DNA of 64,000 bases from Auanema rhodensis (lineage: Eukaryota > Nematoda > Chromadorea > Rhabditida > Rhabditidae): positions 18,166,001 through 18,230,000 of the forward strand of contig OZ059897.1 in assembly GCA_964057225.1 (NCBI GenBank), read 5' to 3'. Each line of letters opens with the position of its first letter. The first letter of the stretch is position 1. Shown here in pieces: positions 51,301 to 64,000 of the stretch. The notes beneath the pieces are model-generated. The model ran no database searches and had not been told where the DNA came from. It worked only from the letters and a program-made list of their open reading frames with translations. The position numbers were made by a program, and so were the translations under genes.

Positions 51301-53125
51301 AAAATTAGTTATAATCGTTTGAAAAATGATGCATTAGTGTATGTTGAGTTTCCATGTACACTCAACATTGCTTCCAAAAACATTTTGACAAAAATTTTTT
51401 CGAAAAATTTCAAAATAATTTAGCAAAAAGTAGATGTTTTTAGATTCCATTTTTCAAGGCAAAGACGATGGACAATGTTATTCAACGAAAAAATTAATTC
51501 TTCAGGGTGAAAATCGAGGATATAAGTGTGAACTTATATCAGTTGATATCTCGGTGCATTTTTAAGCTAGCGCAAATCTGATAACACAGATCGACGCAGC
51601 TTAAAAATCCGCATCGAATGCACTATACTACATTAAGAATCGCTTGATACAAAAATTAGTTATGATCGTTTGAAAAATGATGCATTAGTGTATGTTGAGT
51701 TTCCATGTACACTCAACATTGCTTCCAAAAACATTTTGACAAAAATTTTTTCGAAAAATTTCAAAAAAATTTAGCAAAAAATAGATGTTTTTAGATTCCA
51801 TTTTTCAAGGCAAAGACGATGGACAATGTTATTCAACGAAAAAATTAATTCTTCAGGGTGAAAATCGAGGATATAAGTGTGAACTTATATCAGTTGATAT
51901 CTCGGTGCATTTTTAAGCTAGCGCAAATCTGATAACACAGATCGACGCAGCTTAAAAATCCGCATCGAATGCACTATACTACATTAAGAAACGCTTGATA
52001 AAAAAATTAGTTATGATCGTTTGAAAAATGATGCATTAGTGTATGTTGAGTTTCCATGTACAATCAACATTGCTTCCAAAAACATTTTGACAAAAATTTT
52101 TTCGAAAAATTTCAAAATAATTTAGCAAAAAGTAGATGTTTTTAGATTCCATTTTTCAAGGCAAAGACGATGGACAATGTTATTCAACGAAAAAATTAAT
52201 TCTTCAGGGTGAAAATCGAGGATATAAGTGTGAACCTATATCAGTTGATATCTCGGTGCATTTTTAAGCTAGCGCAAATCTGATAACACAGATCGACGCA
52301 GCTTAAAAATCCGCATCGAATGCACTATACTACATTGAGAAACGCTTAATACAAAAATTAGTTATGATCGTTTGAAAAATGATGCATTAGTGTATGTTGA
52401 GTTTCCATGTACACTCAACATTGCTTCCAAAAACATTTTGACAAAAATTTTTTCGAAAAATTTCAAAATAATTTAGCAAAAAGTAGATGTTTTTAGATTC
52501 CATTTTTCAAGGCAAAGACGATGGACAATGTTATTCAACGAAAAAATTAATTCTTCAGGGTGAAAATCGAGGATATAAGTGTGAACTTATATCAGTTGAT
52601 ATCTCGGTGCATTTTTAAGCTAGCGCAAATCTGATAACACAGATCGACGCAGCTTAAAAATCCGCATCGAATGCACTATACTACATTAAGAAACGCTTGA
52701 TACAAAAATTAGTTATGATCGTTTGAAAAATGATGCATTAGTGTATGTTGAGTTTCCATGTACAATCAACATTGCTTCCAAAAACATTTTGACAAAAATT
52801 TTTTCGAAAAATTTCAAAATAATTTAGCAAAAAGTAGATGTTTTTAGATTCCATTTTTCAAGGCAAAGACGATGGACAATGTTATTCAACGAAAAAATTA
52901 ATTCTTCAGGGTGAAAATCGAGGATATAAGTGTGAACCTATATCAGTTGATATCTCGGTGCATTTTTAAGCTAGCGCAAATCTGATAACACAGATCGACG
53001 CAGCTTAAAAATCCGCATCGAATGCACTATACAACATTGAGAAACGCTTAATACAAAAATTAGTTATGATCGTTTGAAAAATGATGCATTAGTGTATGTT
53101 GAGTTTCCATGTACACTCAACATTG
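48305..53125. repeat. Divergent array island M138-M151 with cattaagaaacgcttgatac variants
   Basis: Several rare variants cluster here: cattaag with cttgatac (M139, M146-M148, M150), acaatcaac (at 48901, 52060 and 52762), gaacctata (at 52231 and 52933), gacgacggac in M144 and atacaacattg in M151. M148 (51722-52072) is unusually variant, with caaaaaaattt, aaaatagatg and gataaaaaaa. M148-M149 and M150-M151 form a 702-bp dimer. M182 and M181 at the window's right end share gaacctata and acaatcaac with it. Confidence 0.85.
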
Positions 53126-56100
53126 CTTCCAAAAACATTTTGACAAAAATTTTTTCGAAAAATTTCAAAATAATTTAGCAAAAAGTAGATGTTTTTAGAT
53201 TCCATTTTTCAAGGCAAAGACGATGGACAATGTTATTCAACGAAAAAATTAATTCTTCAGGGTGAAAATCGAAGATATAAGTGTGAACTTATATCAGTTG
53301 ATATCTCGGTGCATTTTTAAGCTAGCGCAAATCTGATAACACAGATCGACGCAGCTTAAAAATCCGCATCGAATGCACTATACTACATTGAGAAACGCTT
53401 AATACAAAAATTAGTTATAATCGTTTGAAAAATGATGCATTAGTGTATGTTGAGTTTCCATGTACACTCAACATTGCTTCCAAAAACATTTTGACAAAAA
53501 TTTTTTCGAAAAATTTCAAAATAATTTAGCAAAAAGTAGATGTTTTTAGATTCCATTTTTCAAGGCAAAGACGATGGACAATGTTATTCAACGAAAAAAT
53601 TAATTCTTCAGGGTGAAAATCGAGGATATAAGTGTGAACTTATATCAGTTGATATCTCGGTGCATTTTTAAGCTAGCGCAAATCTGATAACACAGATCGA
53701 CGCAGCTTAAAAATCCGCATCGAATGCACTATACTACATTGAGAAACGCTTAATACAAAAATTAGTTATAATCGTTTGAAAAATGATGCATTAGTGTATG
53801 TTGAGTTTCCATGTACACTCAACATTGCTTCCAAAAACATTTTGACAAAAATTTTTTCGAAAAATTTCAAAATAATTTAGCAAAAAGTAGATGTTTTTAG
53901 ATTCCATTTTTCAAGGCAAAGACGATGGACAATGTTATTCAACGAAAAAATTAATTCTTCAGGGTGAAAATCGAGGATATAAGTGTGAACTTATATCAGT
54001 TGATATCTCGGTGCATTTTTAAGCTAGCGCAAATCTGATAACACAGATCGACGCAGCTTAAAAATCCGCATCGAATGCACTATACTACATTGAGAAACGC
54101 TTAATACAAAAATTAGTTATAATCGTTTGAAAAATGATGCATTAGTGTATGTTGAGTTTCCATGTACACTCAACATTGCTTCCAAAAACATTTTGACAAA
54201 AATTTTTTCGAAAAATTTCAAAATAATTTAGCAAAAAGTAGATGTTTTTAGATTCCATTTTTCAAGGCAAAGACGATGGACAATGTTATTCAACGAAAAA
54301 ATTAATTCTTCAGGGTGAAAATCGAAGATATAAGTGTGAACTTATATCAGTTGATATCTCGGTGCATTTTTAAGCTAGCGCAAATCTGATAACACAGATC
54401 GACGCAGCTTAAAAATCCGCATCGAATGCACTATACTACATTGAGAAACGCTCAATACAAAAATTAGTTATAATCGTTTGAAAAATGATGCATTAGTGTA
54501 TGTTGAGTTTCCATGTACACTCAACATTGCTTCCAAAAACATTTTGACAAAAATTTTTTCGAAAAATTTCAAAATAATTTAGCAAAAAGTAGATGTTTTT
54601 AGATTCCATTTTTCAAGGCAAAGACGATGGACAATGTTATTCAACGAAAAAATTAATTCTTCAGGGTGAAAATCGAAGATATAAGTGTGAACTTATATCA
54701 GTTGATATCTCGGTGCATTTTTAAGCTAGCGCAAATCTGATAACACAGATCGACGCAGCTTAAAAATCCGCATCGAATGCACTATACTACATTGAGAAAC
54801 GCTTAATACAAAAATTAGTTATAATCGTTTGAAAAATGATGCATTAGTGTATGTTGAGTTTCCATGTACACTCAACATTGCTTCCAAAAACATTTTGACA
54901 AAAATTTTTTCGAAAAATTTCAAAATAATTTAGCAAAAAGTAGATGTTTTTAGATTCCATTTTTCAAGGCAAAGACGATGGACAATGTTATTCAACGAAA
55001 AAATTAATTCTTCAGGGTGAAAATCGAAGATATAAGTGTGAACTTATATCAGTTGATATCTCGGTGCATTTTTAAGCTAGCGCAAATCTGATAACACAGA
55101 TCGACGCAGCTTAAAAATCCGCATCGAATGCACTATACTACATTGAGAAACGCTTAATACAAAAATTAGTTATAATCGTTTGAAAAATGATGCATTAGTG
55201 TATGTTGAGTTTCCATGTACACTCAACATTGCTTCCAAAAACATTTTGACAAAAATTTTTTCGAAAAATTTCAAAATAATTTAGCAAAAAGTAGATGTTT
55301 TTAGATTCCATTTTTCAAGGCAAAGACGATGGACAATGTTATTCAACGAAAAAATTAATTCTTCAGGGTGAAAATCGAGGATATAAGTGTGAACTTATAT
55401 CAGTTGATATCTCGGTGCATTTTTAAGCTAGCGCAAATCTGATAACACAGATCGACGCAGCTTAAAAATCCGCATCGAATGCACTATACTACATTGAGAA
55501 ACGCTTAATACAAAAATTAGTTATAATCGTTTGAAAAATGATGCATTAGTGTATGTTGAGTTTCCATGTACACTCAACATTGCTTCCAAAAACATTTTGA
55601 CAAAAATTTTTTCGAAAAATTTCAAAATAATTTAGCAAAAAGTAGATGTTTTTAGATTCCATTTTTCAAGGCAAAGACGATGGACAATGTTATTCAACGA
55701 AAAAATTAATTCTTCAGGGTGAAAATCGAGGATATAAGTGTGAACTTATATCAGTTGATATCTCGGTGCATTTTTAAGCTAGCGCAAATCTGATAACACA
55801 GATCGACGCAGCTTAAAAATCCGCATCGAATGCACTATACTACATTGAGAAACGCTTAATACAAAAATTAGTTATAATCGTTTGAAAAATGATGCATTAG
55901 TGTATGTTGAGTTTCCATGTACACTCAACATTGCTTCCAAAAACATTTTGACAAAAATTTTTTCGAAAAATTTCAAAATAATTTAGCAAAAAGTAGATGT
56001 TTTTAGATTCCATTTTTCAAGGCAAAGACGATGGACAATGTTATTCAACGAAAAAATTAATTCTTCAGGGTGAAAATCGAAGATATAAGTGTGAACTTAT

Positions 56101-57337
56101 ATCAGTTGATATCTCGGTGCATTTTTAAGCTAGCGCAAATCTGATAACACAGATCGACGCAGCTTAAAAATCCGCATCGAATGCACTATACTACATTGAG
56201 AAACGCTCAATACAAAAATTAGTTATAATCGTTTGAAAAATGATGCATTAGTGTATGTTGAGTTTCCATGTACACTCAACATTGCTTCCAAAAACATTTT
56301 GACAAAAATTTTTTCGAAAAATTTCAAAATAATTTAGCAAAAAGTAGATGTTTTTAGATTCCATTTTTCAAGGCAAAGACGATGGACAATGTTATTCAAC
56401 GAAAAAATTAATTCTTCAGGGTGAAAATCGAAGATATAAGTGTGAACTTATATCAGTTGATATCTCGGTGCATTTTTAAGCTAGCGCAAATCTGATAACA
56501 CAGATCGACGCAGCTTAAAAATCCGCATCGAATGCACTATACTACATTGAGAAACGCTTAATACAAAAATTAGTTATAATCGTTTGAAAAATGATGCATT
56601 AGTGTATGTTGAGTTTCCATGTACACTCAACATTGCTTCCAAAAACATTTTGACAAAAATTTTTTCGAAAAATTTCAAAATAATTTAGCAAAAAGTAGAT
56701 GTTTTTAGATTCCATTTTTCAAGGCAAAGACGATGGACAATGTTATTTAACGAAAAAATTAATTCTTCAGGGTGAAAATCGAGGATATAAGTGTGAACTT
56801 ATATCAGTTGATATCTCGGTGCATTTTTAAGCTAGCGCAAATCTGATAACACAGATCGACGCAGCTTAAAAATCCGCATCGAATGCACTATACTACATTG
56901 AGAAACGCTTAATACATAAATTAGTTATGATCGTTTGAAAAATGATGCATTAGTGTATGTTGAGTTTCCATGTACACTCAACATTGCTTCCAAAAACATT
57001 TTGACAAAAATTTTTTCGAAAAATTTCAAAATAATTTAGCAAAAAGTAGATGTTTTTAGATTCCATTTTTCAAGGCAAAGACGATGGACAATGTTATTCA
57101 ACGAAAAAATTAATTCTTCAGGGTGAAAATCGAGGATATAAGTGTGAACTTATATCAGTTGATATCTCGGTGCATTTTTAAGCTAGCGCAAATCTGATAA
57201 CACAGATCGACGCAGCTTAAAAATCCGCATCGAATGCACTATACTACATTGAGAAACGCTTAATACATAAATTAGTTATGATCGTTTGAAAAATGATGCA
57301 TTAGTGTATGTTGAGTTTCCATGTACACTCAACATTG
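53126..57337. repeat. Uniform array segment M152-M163 with a pentamer pattern
   Basis: Monomers are nearly all reference type, differing mainly by cgagga or cgaaga and by gcttaatac or gctcaatac. M153-M157 and M158-M162 follow the same order (cgagga, cgagga, cgaaga+gctcaatac, cgaaga, then cgaaga in M157 or cgagga+acataaatt in M162), consistent with a 1,755-bp pentamer whose last member has changed. M162 has a private ttatttaacg near 56744. Confidence 0.8.
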
Positions 57338-59443
57338 CTTCCAAAAACATTTTGACAAAAATTTTTTCGAAAAATTTCAAAATAATTTAGCAAAAAGTAG
57401 ATGTTTTTAGATTCCATTTTTCAAGGCAAAGACGATGGACAATGTTATTCAACGAAAAAATTAATTCTTCAGGGTGAAAATCGAAGATATAAGTGTGAAC
57501 TTATATCAGTTGATATCTCGGTGCATTTTTAAGCTAGCGCAAATCTGATAACACAGATCGACGCAGCTTAAAAATCCGCATCGAATGCACTATACTACAT
57601 TGAGAAACGCTTAATACAAAAATTAGTTATAATCGTGTGAAAAATGATGCATTAGTGTATGTTGAGTTTCCATGTACACTCAACATTGCTTCCAAAAACA
57701 TTTTGACAAAAATTTTTTCGAAAAATTTCAAAATAATTTAGCAAAAAGTAGATGTTTTTAGATTCCATTTTTCAAGGCAAAGACGATGGACAATGTTATT
57801 CAACGAAAAAATTAATTCTTCAGGGTGAAAATCGAGGATATAAGTGTGAACTTATATCAGTTGATATCTCGGTGCATTTTTAAGCTAGCGCAAATCTGAT
57901 AACACAGATCGACGCAGCTTAAAAATCCGCATCGAATGCACTATACTACATTGAGAAACGCTTAATACAAAAATTAGTTATAATCGTTTGAAAAATGATG
58001 CATTAGTGTATGTTGAGTTTCCATGTACACTCAACATTGCTTCCAAAAACATTTTGACAAAAATTTTTTCGAAAAATTTCAAAATAATTTAGCAAAAAGT
58101 AGATGTTTTTAGATTCCATTTTTCAAGGCAAAGACGATGGACAATGTTATTCAACGAAAAAATTAATTCTTCAGGGTGAAAATCGAGGATATAAGTGTGA
58201 ACTTATATCAGTTGATATCTCGGTGCATTTTTAAGCTAGCGCAAATCTGATAACACAGATCGACGCAGCTTAAAAATCCGCATCGAATGCACTATACTAC
58301 ATTGAGAAACGCTTAATACAAAAATTAATTATAATCGTTTGAAAAATGATGCATTAGTGTATGTTGAGTTTCCATGTACACTCAACATTGCTTCCAAAAA
58401 CATTTTGACAAAAATTTTTTCGAAAAATTTCAAAATAATTTAGCAAAAAGTAGATGTTTTTAGATTCCATTTTTCAAGGCAAAGACGATGGACAATGTTA
58501 TTCAACGAAAAAATTAATTCTTCAGGGTGAAAATCGAAGATATAAGTGTGAACTTATATCAGTTGATATCTCGGTGCATTTTTAAGCTAGCGCAAATCTG
58601 ATAACACAGATCGACGCAGCTTAAAAATCCGCATCGAATGCACTATACTACATTGAGAAACGCTTAATACAAAAATTAGTTATAATCGTGTGAAAAATGA
58701 TGCATTAGTGTATGTTGAGTTTCCATGTACACTCAACATTGCTTCCAAAAACATTTTGACAAAAATTTTTTCGAAAAATTTCAAAATAATTTAGCAAAAA
58801 GTAGATGTTTTTAGATTCCATTTTTCAAGGCAAAGACGATGGACAATGTTATTCAACGAAAAAATTAATTCTTCAGGGTGAAAATCGAGGATATAAGTGT
58901 GAACTTATATCAGTTGATATCTCGGTGCATTTTTAAGCTAGCGCAAATCTGATAACACAGATCGACGCAGCTTAAAAATCCGCATCGAATGCACTATACT
59001 ACATTGAGAAACGCTTAATACAAAAATTAGTTATAATCGTTTGAAAAATGATGCATTAGTGTATGTTGAGTTTCCATGTACACTCAACATTGCTTCCAAA
59101 AACATTTTGACAAAAATTTTTTCGAAAAATTTCAAAATAATTTAGCAAAAAGTAGATGTTTTTAGATTCCATTTTTCAAGGCAAAGACGATGGACAATGT
59201 TATTCAACGAAAAAATTAATTCTTCAGGGTGAAAATCGAGGATATAAGTGTGAACTTATATCAGTTGATATCTCGGTGCATTTTTAAGCTAGCGCAAATC
59301 TGATAACACAGATCGACGCAGCTTAAAAATCCGCATCGAATGCACTATACTACATTGAGAAACGCTTAATACAAAAATTAGTTATAATCGTTTGAAAAAT
59401 GATGCATTAGTGTATGTTGAGTTTCCATGTACACTCAACATTG
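57338..59443. repeat. 1,053-bp trimer HOR, two copies (M164-M166, M167-M169)
   Basis: The rare ataatcgtgtga (all others read cgtttga) occurs at 57631 and 58684, exactly 1,053 bases apart, each in a cgaaga monomer followed by two cgagga monomers. M166 has a private change, aaaattaatt near 58325, that M169 lacks. Confidence 0.88.
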
Positions 59444-61549
59444 CTTCCAAAAACATTTTGACAAAAATTTTTTCGAAAAATTTCAAAATAATTTAGCAAA
59501 AAGTAGATGTTTTTAGATTCCATTTTTCAAGGCAAAGACGATGGACAATGTTATTCAACGAAAAAATTAATTCTTCAGGGTGAAAATCGAAGATATAAGT
59601 GTGAACTTATATCAGTTGATATCTCGGTGCATTTTTAAGCTAGCGCAAATCTGATAACACAGATCGACGCAGCTTAAAAATCCGCATCGAATGCACTATA
59701 CTACATTGAGAAACGCTCAATACAAAAATTAGTTATAATCGTTTGAAAAATGATGCATTAGTGTATGTTGAGTTTCCATGTACACTCAACATTGCTTCCA
59801 AAAACATTTTGACAAAAATTTTTTCGAAAAATTTCAAAATAATTTAGCAAAAAGTAGATGTTTTTAGATTCCATTTTTCAAGGCAAAGACGATGGACAAT
59901 GTTATTCAACGAAAAAATTAATTCTTCAGGGTGAAAATCGAAGATATAAGTGTGAACTTATATCAGTTGATATCTCGGTGCATTTTTAAGCTAGCGCAAA
60001 TCTGATAACACAGATCGACGCAGCTTAAAAATCCGCATCGAATGCACTATACTACATTGAGAAACGCTTAATACAAAAATTAGTTATGATCGTTTGAAAA
60101 ATGATGCATTAGTGTATGTTGAGTTTCCATGTACACTCAACATTGCTTCCAAAAACATTTTGACAAAAATTTTTTCGAAAAATTTCAAAATAATTTAGCA
60201 AAAAGTAGATGTTTTTAGATTCCATTTTTCAAGGCAAAGACGATGGACAATGTTATTCAACGAAAAAATTAATTCTTCAGGGTGAAAATCGAGGATATAA
60301 GTGTGAACTTATATCAGTTGATATCTCGGTGCATTTTTAAGCTAGCGCAAATCTGATAACACAGATCGACGCAGCTTAAAAATCCGCATCGAATGCACTA
60401 TACTACATTGAGAAACGCTTAATACATAAATTAGTTATGATCGTTTGAAAAATGATGCATTAGTGTATGTTGAGTTTCCATGTACACTCAACATTGCTTC
60501 CAAAAACATTTTGACAAAAATTTTTTCGAAAAATTTCAAAATAATTTAGCAAAAAGTAGATGTTTTTAGATTCCATTTTTCAAGGCAAAGACGATGGACA
60601 ATGTTATTCAACGAAAAAATTAATTCTTCAGGGTGAAAATCGAGGATATAAGTGTGAACTTATATCAGTTGATATCTCGGTGCATTTTTAAGCTAGCGCA
60701 AATCTGATAACACAGATCGACGCAGCTTAAAAATCCGCATCGAATGCACTATACTACATTGAGAAACGCTTAATACATAAATTAGTTATGATCGTTTGAA
60801 AAATGATGCATTAGTGTATGTTGAGTTTCCATGTACACTCAACATTGCTTCCAAAAACATTTTGACAAAAATTTTTTCGAAAAATTTCAAAATAATTTAG
60901 CAAAAAGTAGATGTTTTTAGATTCCATTTTTCAAGGCAAAGACGATGGACAATGTTATTCAACGAAAAAATTAATTCTTCAGGGTGAAAATCGAAGATAT
61001 AAGTGTGAACTTATATCAGTTGATATCTCGGTGCATTTTTAAGCTAGCGCAAATCTGATAACACAGATCGACGCAGCTTAAAAATCCGCATCGAATGCAC
61101 TATACTACATTGAGAAACGCTCAATACAAAAATTAGTTATAATCGTTTGAAAAATGATGCATTAGTGTATGTTGAGTTTCCATGTACACTCAACATTGCT
61201 TCCAAAAACATTTTGACAAAAATTTTTTCGAAAAATTTCAAAATAATTTAGCAAAAAGTAGATGTTTTTAGATTCCATTTTTCAAGGCAAAGACGATGGA
61301 CAATGTTATTCAACGAAAAAATTAATTCTTCAGGGTGAAAATCGAAGATATAAGTGTGAACTTATATCAGTTGATATCTCGGTGCATTTTTAAGCTAGCG
61401 CAAATCTGATAACACAGATCGACGCAGCTTAAAAATCCGCATCGAATGCACTATACTACATTGAGAAACGCTTAATACAAAAATTAGTTATGATCGTTTG
61501 AAAAATGATGCATTTGTGTATGTTGAGTTTCCATGTACACTCAACATTG
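59444..61549. repeat. 1,404-bp tetramer repeat, one and a half copies (M170-M175)
   Basis: The order cgaaga+gctcaatac, cgaaga+ttatgatc, cgagga+acataaatt, cgagga+acataaatt (M170-M173) restarts as M174-M175 and is then cut off by the dimer series at 61550. M175 has a private catttgtgtatg near 61511. This is the only change I noticed in the otherwise constant box at offsets 312-340. Confidence 0.82.
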
Positions 61550-63655
61550 CTTCCAAAAACATTTTGACAAAAATTTTTTCGAAAAATTTCAAAATAATTT
61601 AGCAAAAAGTAGATGTTTTTAGATTTCTTTTTTCAAGGCAAAGACGATGGACAATGTTATTCAACGAAAAAATCATTTCTTCAGGGTGAAAATCGAGGAT
61701 ATAAGTGTGAACTTATATCAGTTGATATCTGGGTGCATTTTTAAGCTAGCGCAAATCTGATAACACAGATCGACGCAGCTTAAAAATCCGCATCGAATGC
61801 ACTATACTACATTGAGAAACGCTTGATACAAAAATTAGTTATGATCGTTTGAAAAATGATGCATTAGTGTATGTTGAGTTTCCATGTACACTCAACATTG
61901 CTTCCAAAAACATTTTGACAAAAATTTTTTCGAAAAATTTCAAAATAATTTAGCAAAAAGTAGATGTTTTTAGATTCCATTTTTCAAGGCAAAGACGATA
62001 GACAATGTTATTCAACGAAAAAATTAATTCTTCAGGGTGAAAATCGAGGATATAAGTGTGAACTTATATCAGTTGATATCTCGGTGCATTTTTAAGCTAG
62101 CGCAAATCTGATAACACAGATCGACGCAGCTTAAAAATCCGCATCGAATGCACTATACTACATTAAGAAACGCTTGATACAAAAATTAGTTATGATCGTT
62201 TGAAAAATGATGCATTAGTGTATGTTGAGTTTCCATGTACACTCAACATTGCTTCCAAAAACATTTTGACAAAAATTTTTTCGAAAAATTTCAAAATAAT
62301 TTAGCAAAAAGTAGATGTTTTTAGATTTCTTTTTTCAAGGCAAAGACGATGGACAATGTTATTCAACGAAAAAATCATTTCTTCAGGGTGAAAATCGAGG
62401 ATATAAGTGTGAACTTATATCAGTTGATATCTGGGTGCATTTTTAAGCTAGCGCAAATCTGATAACACAGATCGACGCAGCTTAAAAATCCGCATCGAAT
62501 GCACTATACTACATTGAGAAACGCTTGATACAAAAATTAGTTATGATCGTTTGAAAAATGATGCATTAGTGTATGTTGAGTTTCCATGTACACTCAACAT
62601 TGCTTCCAAAAACATTTTGACAAAAATTTTTTCGAAAAATTTCAAAATAATTTAGCAAAAAGTAGATGTTTTTAGATTCCATTTTTCAAGGCAAAGACGA
62701 TAGACAATGTTATTCAACGAAAAAATTAATTCTTCAGGGTGAAAATCGAGGATATAAGTGTGAACTTATATCAGTTGATATCTCGGTGCATTTTTAAGCT
62801 AGCGCAAATCTGATAACACAGATCGACGCAGCTTAAAAATCCGCATCGAATGCACTATACTACATTAAGAAACGCTTGATACAAAAATTAGTTATGATCG
62901 TTTGAAAAATGATGCATTAGTGTATGTTGAGTTTCCATGTACACTCAACATTGCTTCCAAAAACATTTTGACAAAAATTTTTTCGAAAAATTTCAAAATA
63001 ATTTAGCAAAAAGTAGATGTTTTTAGATTTCTTTTTTCAAGGCAAAGACGATGGACAATGTTATTCAACGAAAAAATCATTTCTTCAGGGTGAAAATCGA
63101 GGATATAAGTGTGAACTTATATCAGTTGATATCTGGGTGCATTTTTAAGCTAGCGCAAATCTGATAACACAGATCGACGCAGCTTAAAAATCCGCATCGA
63201 ATGCACTATACTACATTGAGAAACGCTTGATACAAAAATTAGTTATGATCGTTTGAAAAATGATGCATTAGTGTATGTTGAGTTTCCATGTACACTCAAC
63301 ATTGCTTCCAAAAACATTTTGACAAAAATTTTTTCGAAAAATTTCAAAATAATTTAGCAAAAAGTAGATGTTTTTAGATTCCATTTTTCAAGGCAAAGAC
63401 GATAGACAATGTTATTCAACGAAAAAATTAATTCTTCAGGGTGAAAATCGAGGATATAAGTGTGAACTTATATCAGTTGATATCTCGGTGCATTTTTAAG
63501 CTAGCGCAAATCTGATAACACAGATCGACGCAGCTTAAAAATCCGCATCGAATGCACTATACTACATTAAGAAACGCTTGATACAAAAATTAGTTATGAT
63601 CGTTTGAAAAATGATGCATTAGTGTATGTTGAGTTTCCATGTACAATCAACATTG
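61550..63655. repeat. 702-bp dimer HOR, three tandem copies (M176-M181)
   Basis: Odd members carry agatttctttttt, aatcatttc (61671, 62373, 63075), ctgggtgc and cttgatac. Even members carry gatagac and cattaagaaacgcttgatac. Markers recur at exactly 702 bases. The only difference seen is acaatcaac at the end of M181. M138-M139 (48212-48913) are an older single copy of the same dimer, with private changes (gcaactt, actcaatat). Confidence 0.92.
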
Positions 63656-64000
63656 CTTCCAAAAACATTTTGACAAAAATTTTTTCGAAAAATTTCAAAA
63701 TAATTTAGCAAAAAGTAGATGTTTTTAGATTCCATTTTTCAAGGCAAAGACGATGGACAATGTTATTCAACGAAAAAATTAATTCTTCAGGGTGAAAATC
63801 GAGGATATAAGTGTGAACCTATATCAGTTGATATCTCGGTGCATTTTTAAGCTAGCGCAAATCTGATAACACAGATCGACGCAGCTTAAAAATCCGCATC
63901 GAATGCACTATACTACATTGAGAAACGCTCAATACAAAAATTAGTTATAATCGTTTGAAAAATGATGCATTAGTGTATGTTGAGTTTCCATGTACACTCA
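63656..64000. repeat. Partial last monomer M182 (345 of 351 bases)
   Basis: The window ends six bases before the end of this monomer, so the array continues to the right. It carries gaacctata, as in M149 and M151, and gctcaatac with ttataatc. Confidence 0.95.

Larger units (their letters stand above)
1..64000. repeat. 351-bp satellite DNA array, 181 full monomers plus a partial one
   Basis: The word cttccaaaaacattttgac recurs every 351 bases from position 1 to 63656, always in the same orientation. Monomer starts follow 1+351(k-1) up to M4 (1054), then 1404 (M5), 1754+351(k-6) up to M101 (35099), 35513+351(k-102) up to M110 (38321), and 38735+351(k-111) to M182 (63656). The totals close exactly: 181 x 351, minus 2 for two 350-bp monomers, plus 126 for two 63-bp duplications. 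Monomers differ by a few substitutions and almost no indels. G+C is about 31%. No unique sequence, transposon or gene interrupts the array, and both ends lie outside the window. Organisation of this kind is typical of eukaryotic centromeric or pericentromeric heterochromatin; the location is inferred. The family is not one I can name. Strand and monomer register are arbitrary. Confidence 0.99.

Noticed and set aside
1-64000. CRISPR array
   Set aside because: The regularly repeated unit is the entire 351 bp with no unique spacers, and there are no cas genes.
1-64000. Identification as a named insect satellite family
   Set aside because: The size and AT-richness resemble several insect satellites of about 350-380 bp, but I could not match the sequence from memory to any of them, so no family or species is assigned.

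Overview
The whole 64-kb window is one unbroken satellite DNA array. It is a head-to-tail tandem repeat of an AT-rich monomer of 351 bp (110 G+C of 351 in the monomer I counted, about 31% GC). Taking the first base of the window as the monomer start, it holds 181 complete monomers (M1 to M181) plus the first 345 bases of M182. The length bookkeeping closes exactly: every monomer is 351 bp except two adjacent 350-bp copies (M4, M5) and two 414-bp copies (M101, M110), each of which carries the same internal 63-bp tandem duplication. I found no protein-coding gene, rRNA, tRNA gene, transposon, CRISPR array or unique sequence, and neither edge of the array lies inside the window.

The organism is most likely a eukaryote, and this is probably centromeric, pericentromeric or other heterochromatic DNA. 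A 351-bp monomer close to two nucleosome lengths, high AT content, near-identical copies and layered higher-order repeats (HORs) are typical of such DNA. CpG is not depleted (12 CpG per monomer, about 8.6 expected), which argues mildly against a heavily CpG-methylated genome such as a vertebrate's and fits many insects and other invertebrates. I do not recognise the monomer as a named family and do not assign a species.

Layout, read from linked sequence variants: (I) 1-12.3 kb, a heterogeneous zone with dimer and pentamer HORs and the 350-bp monomers; (II) 12.3-32.76 kb, a zone of gatagac / ctttagg / gctttatac variants with trimer and tetramer modules and a 9-monomer (3,159-bp) tandem duplication; (III) 32.76-61.5 kb, a more uniform zone alternating cgagga and cgaaga monomers, with a 9-monomer HOR of 3,222 bp that contains the 63-bp duplication, a roughly 3.4-kb block copied 14 monomers away, a divergent island at 48.3-53.1 kb, and trimer, tetramer and pentamer repeats; (IV) 61.5-63.66 kb, three copies of a 702-bp dimer, followed by the partial last monomer.

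Within each monomer several dyad symmetries stand out: a 22-bp hairpin with a GTGA loop, a long imperfect hairpin of about 67 bp that is nearly invariant along the array, a 9-bp stem with a 10-nt loop, and a 12-bp palindrome centred on TTCGAA. Variants are spread as linked haplotypes reused in different combinations, the pattern expected from unequal crossing-over and gene conversion. All counts and comparisons were made by eye.
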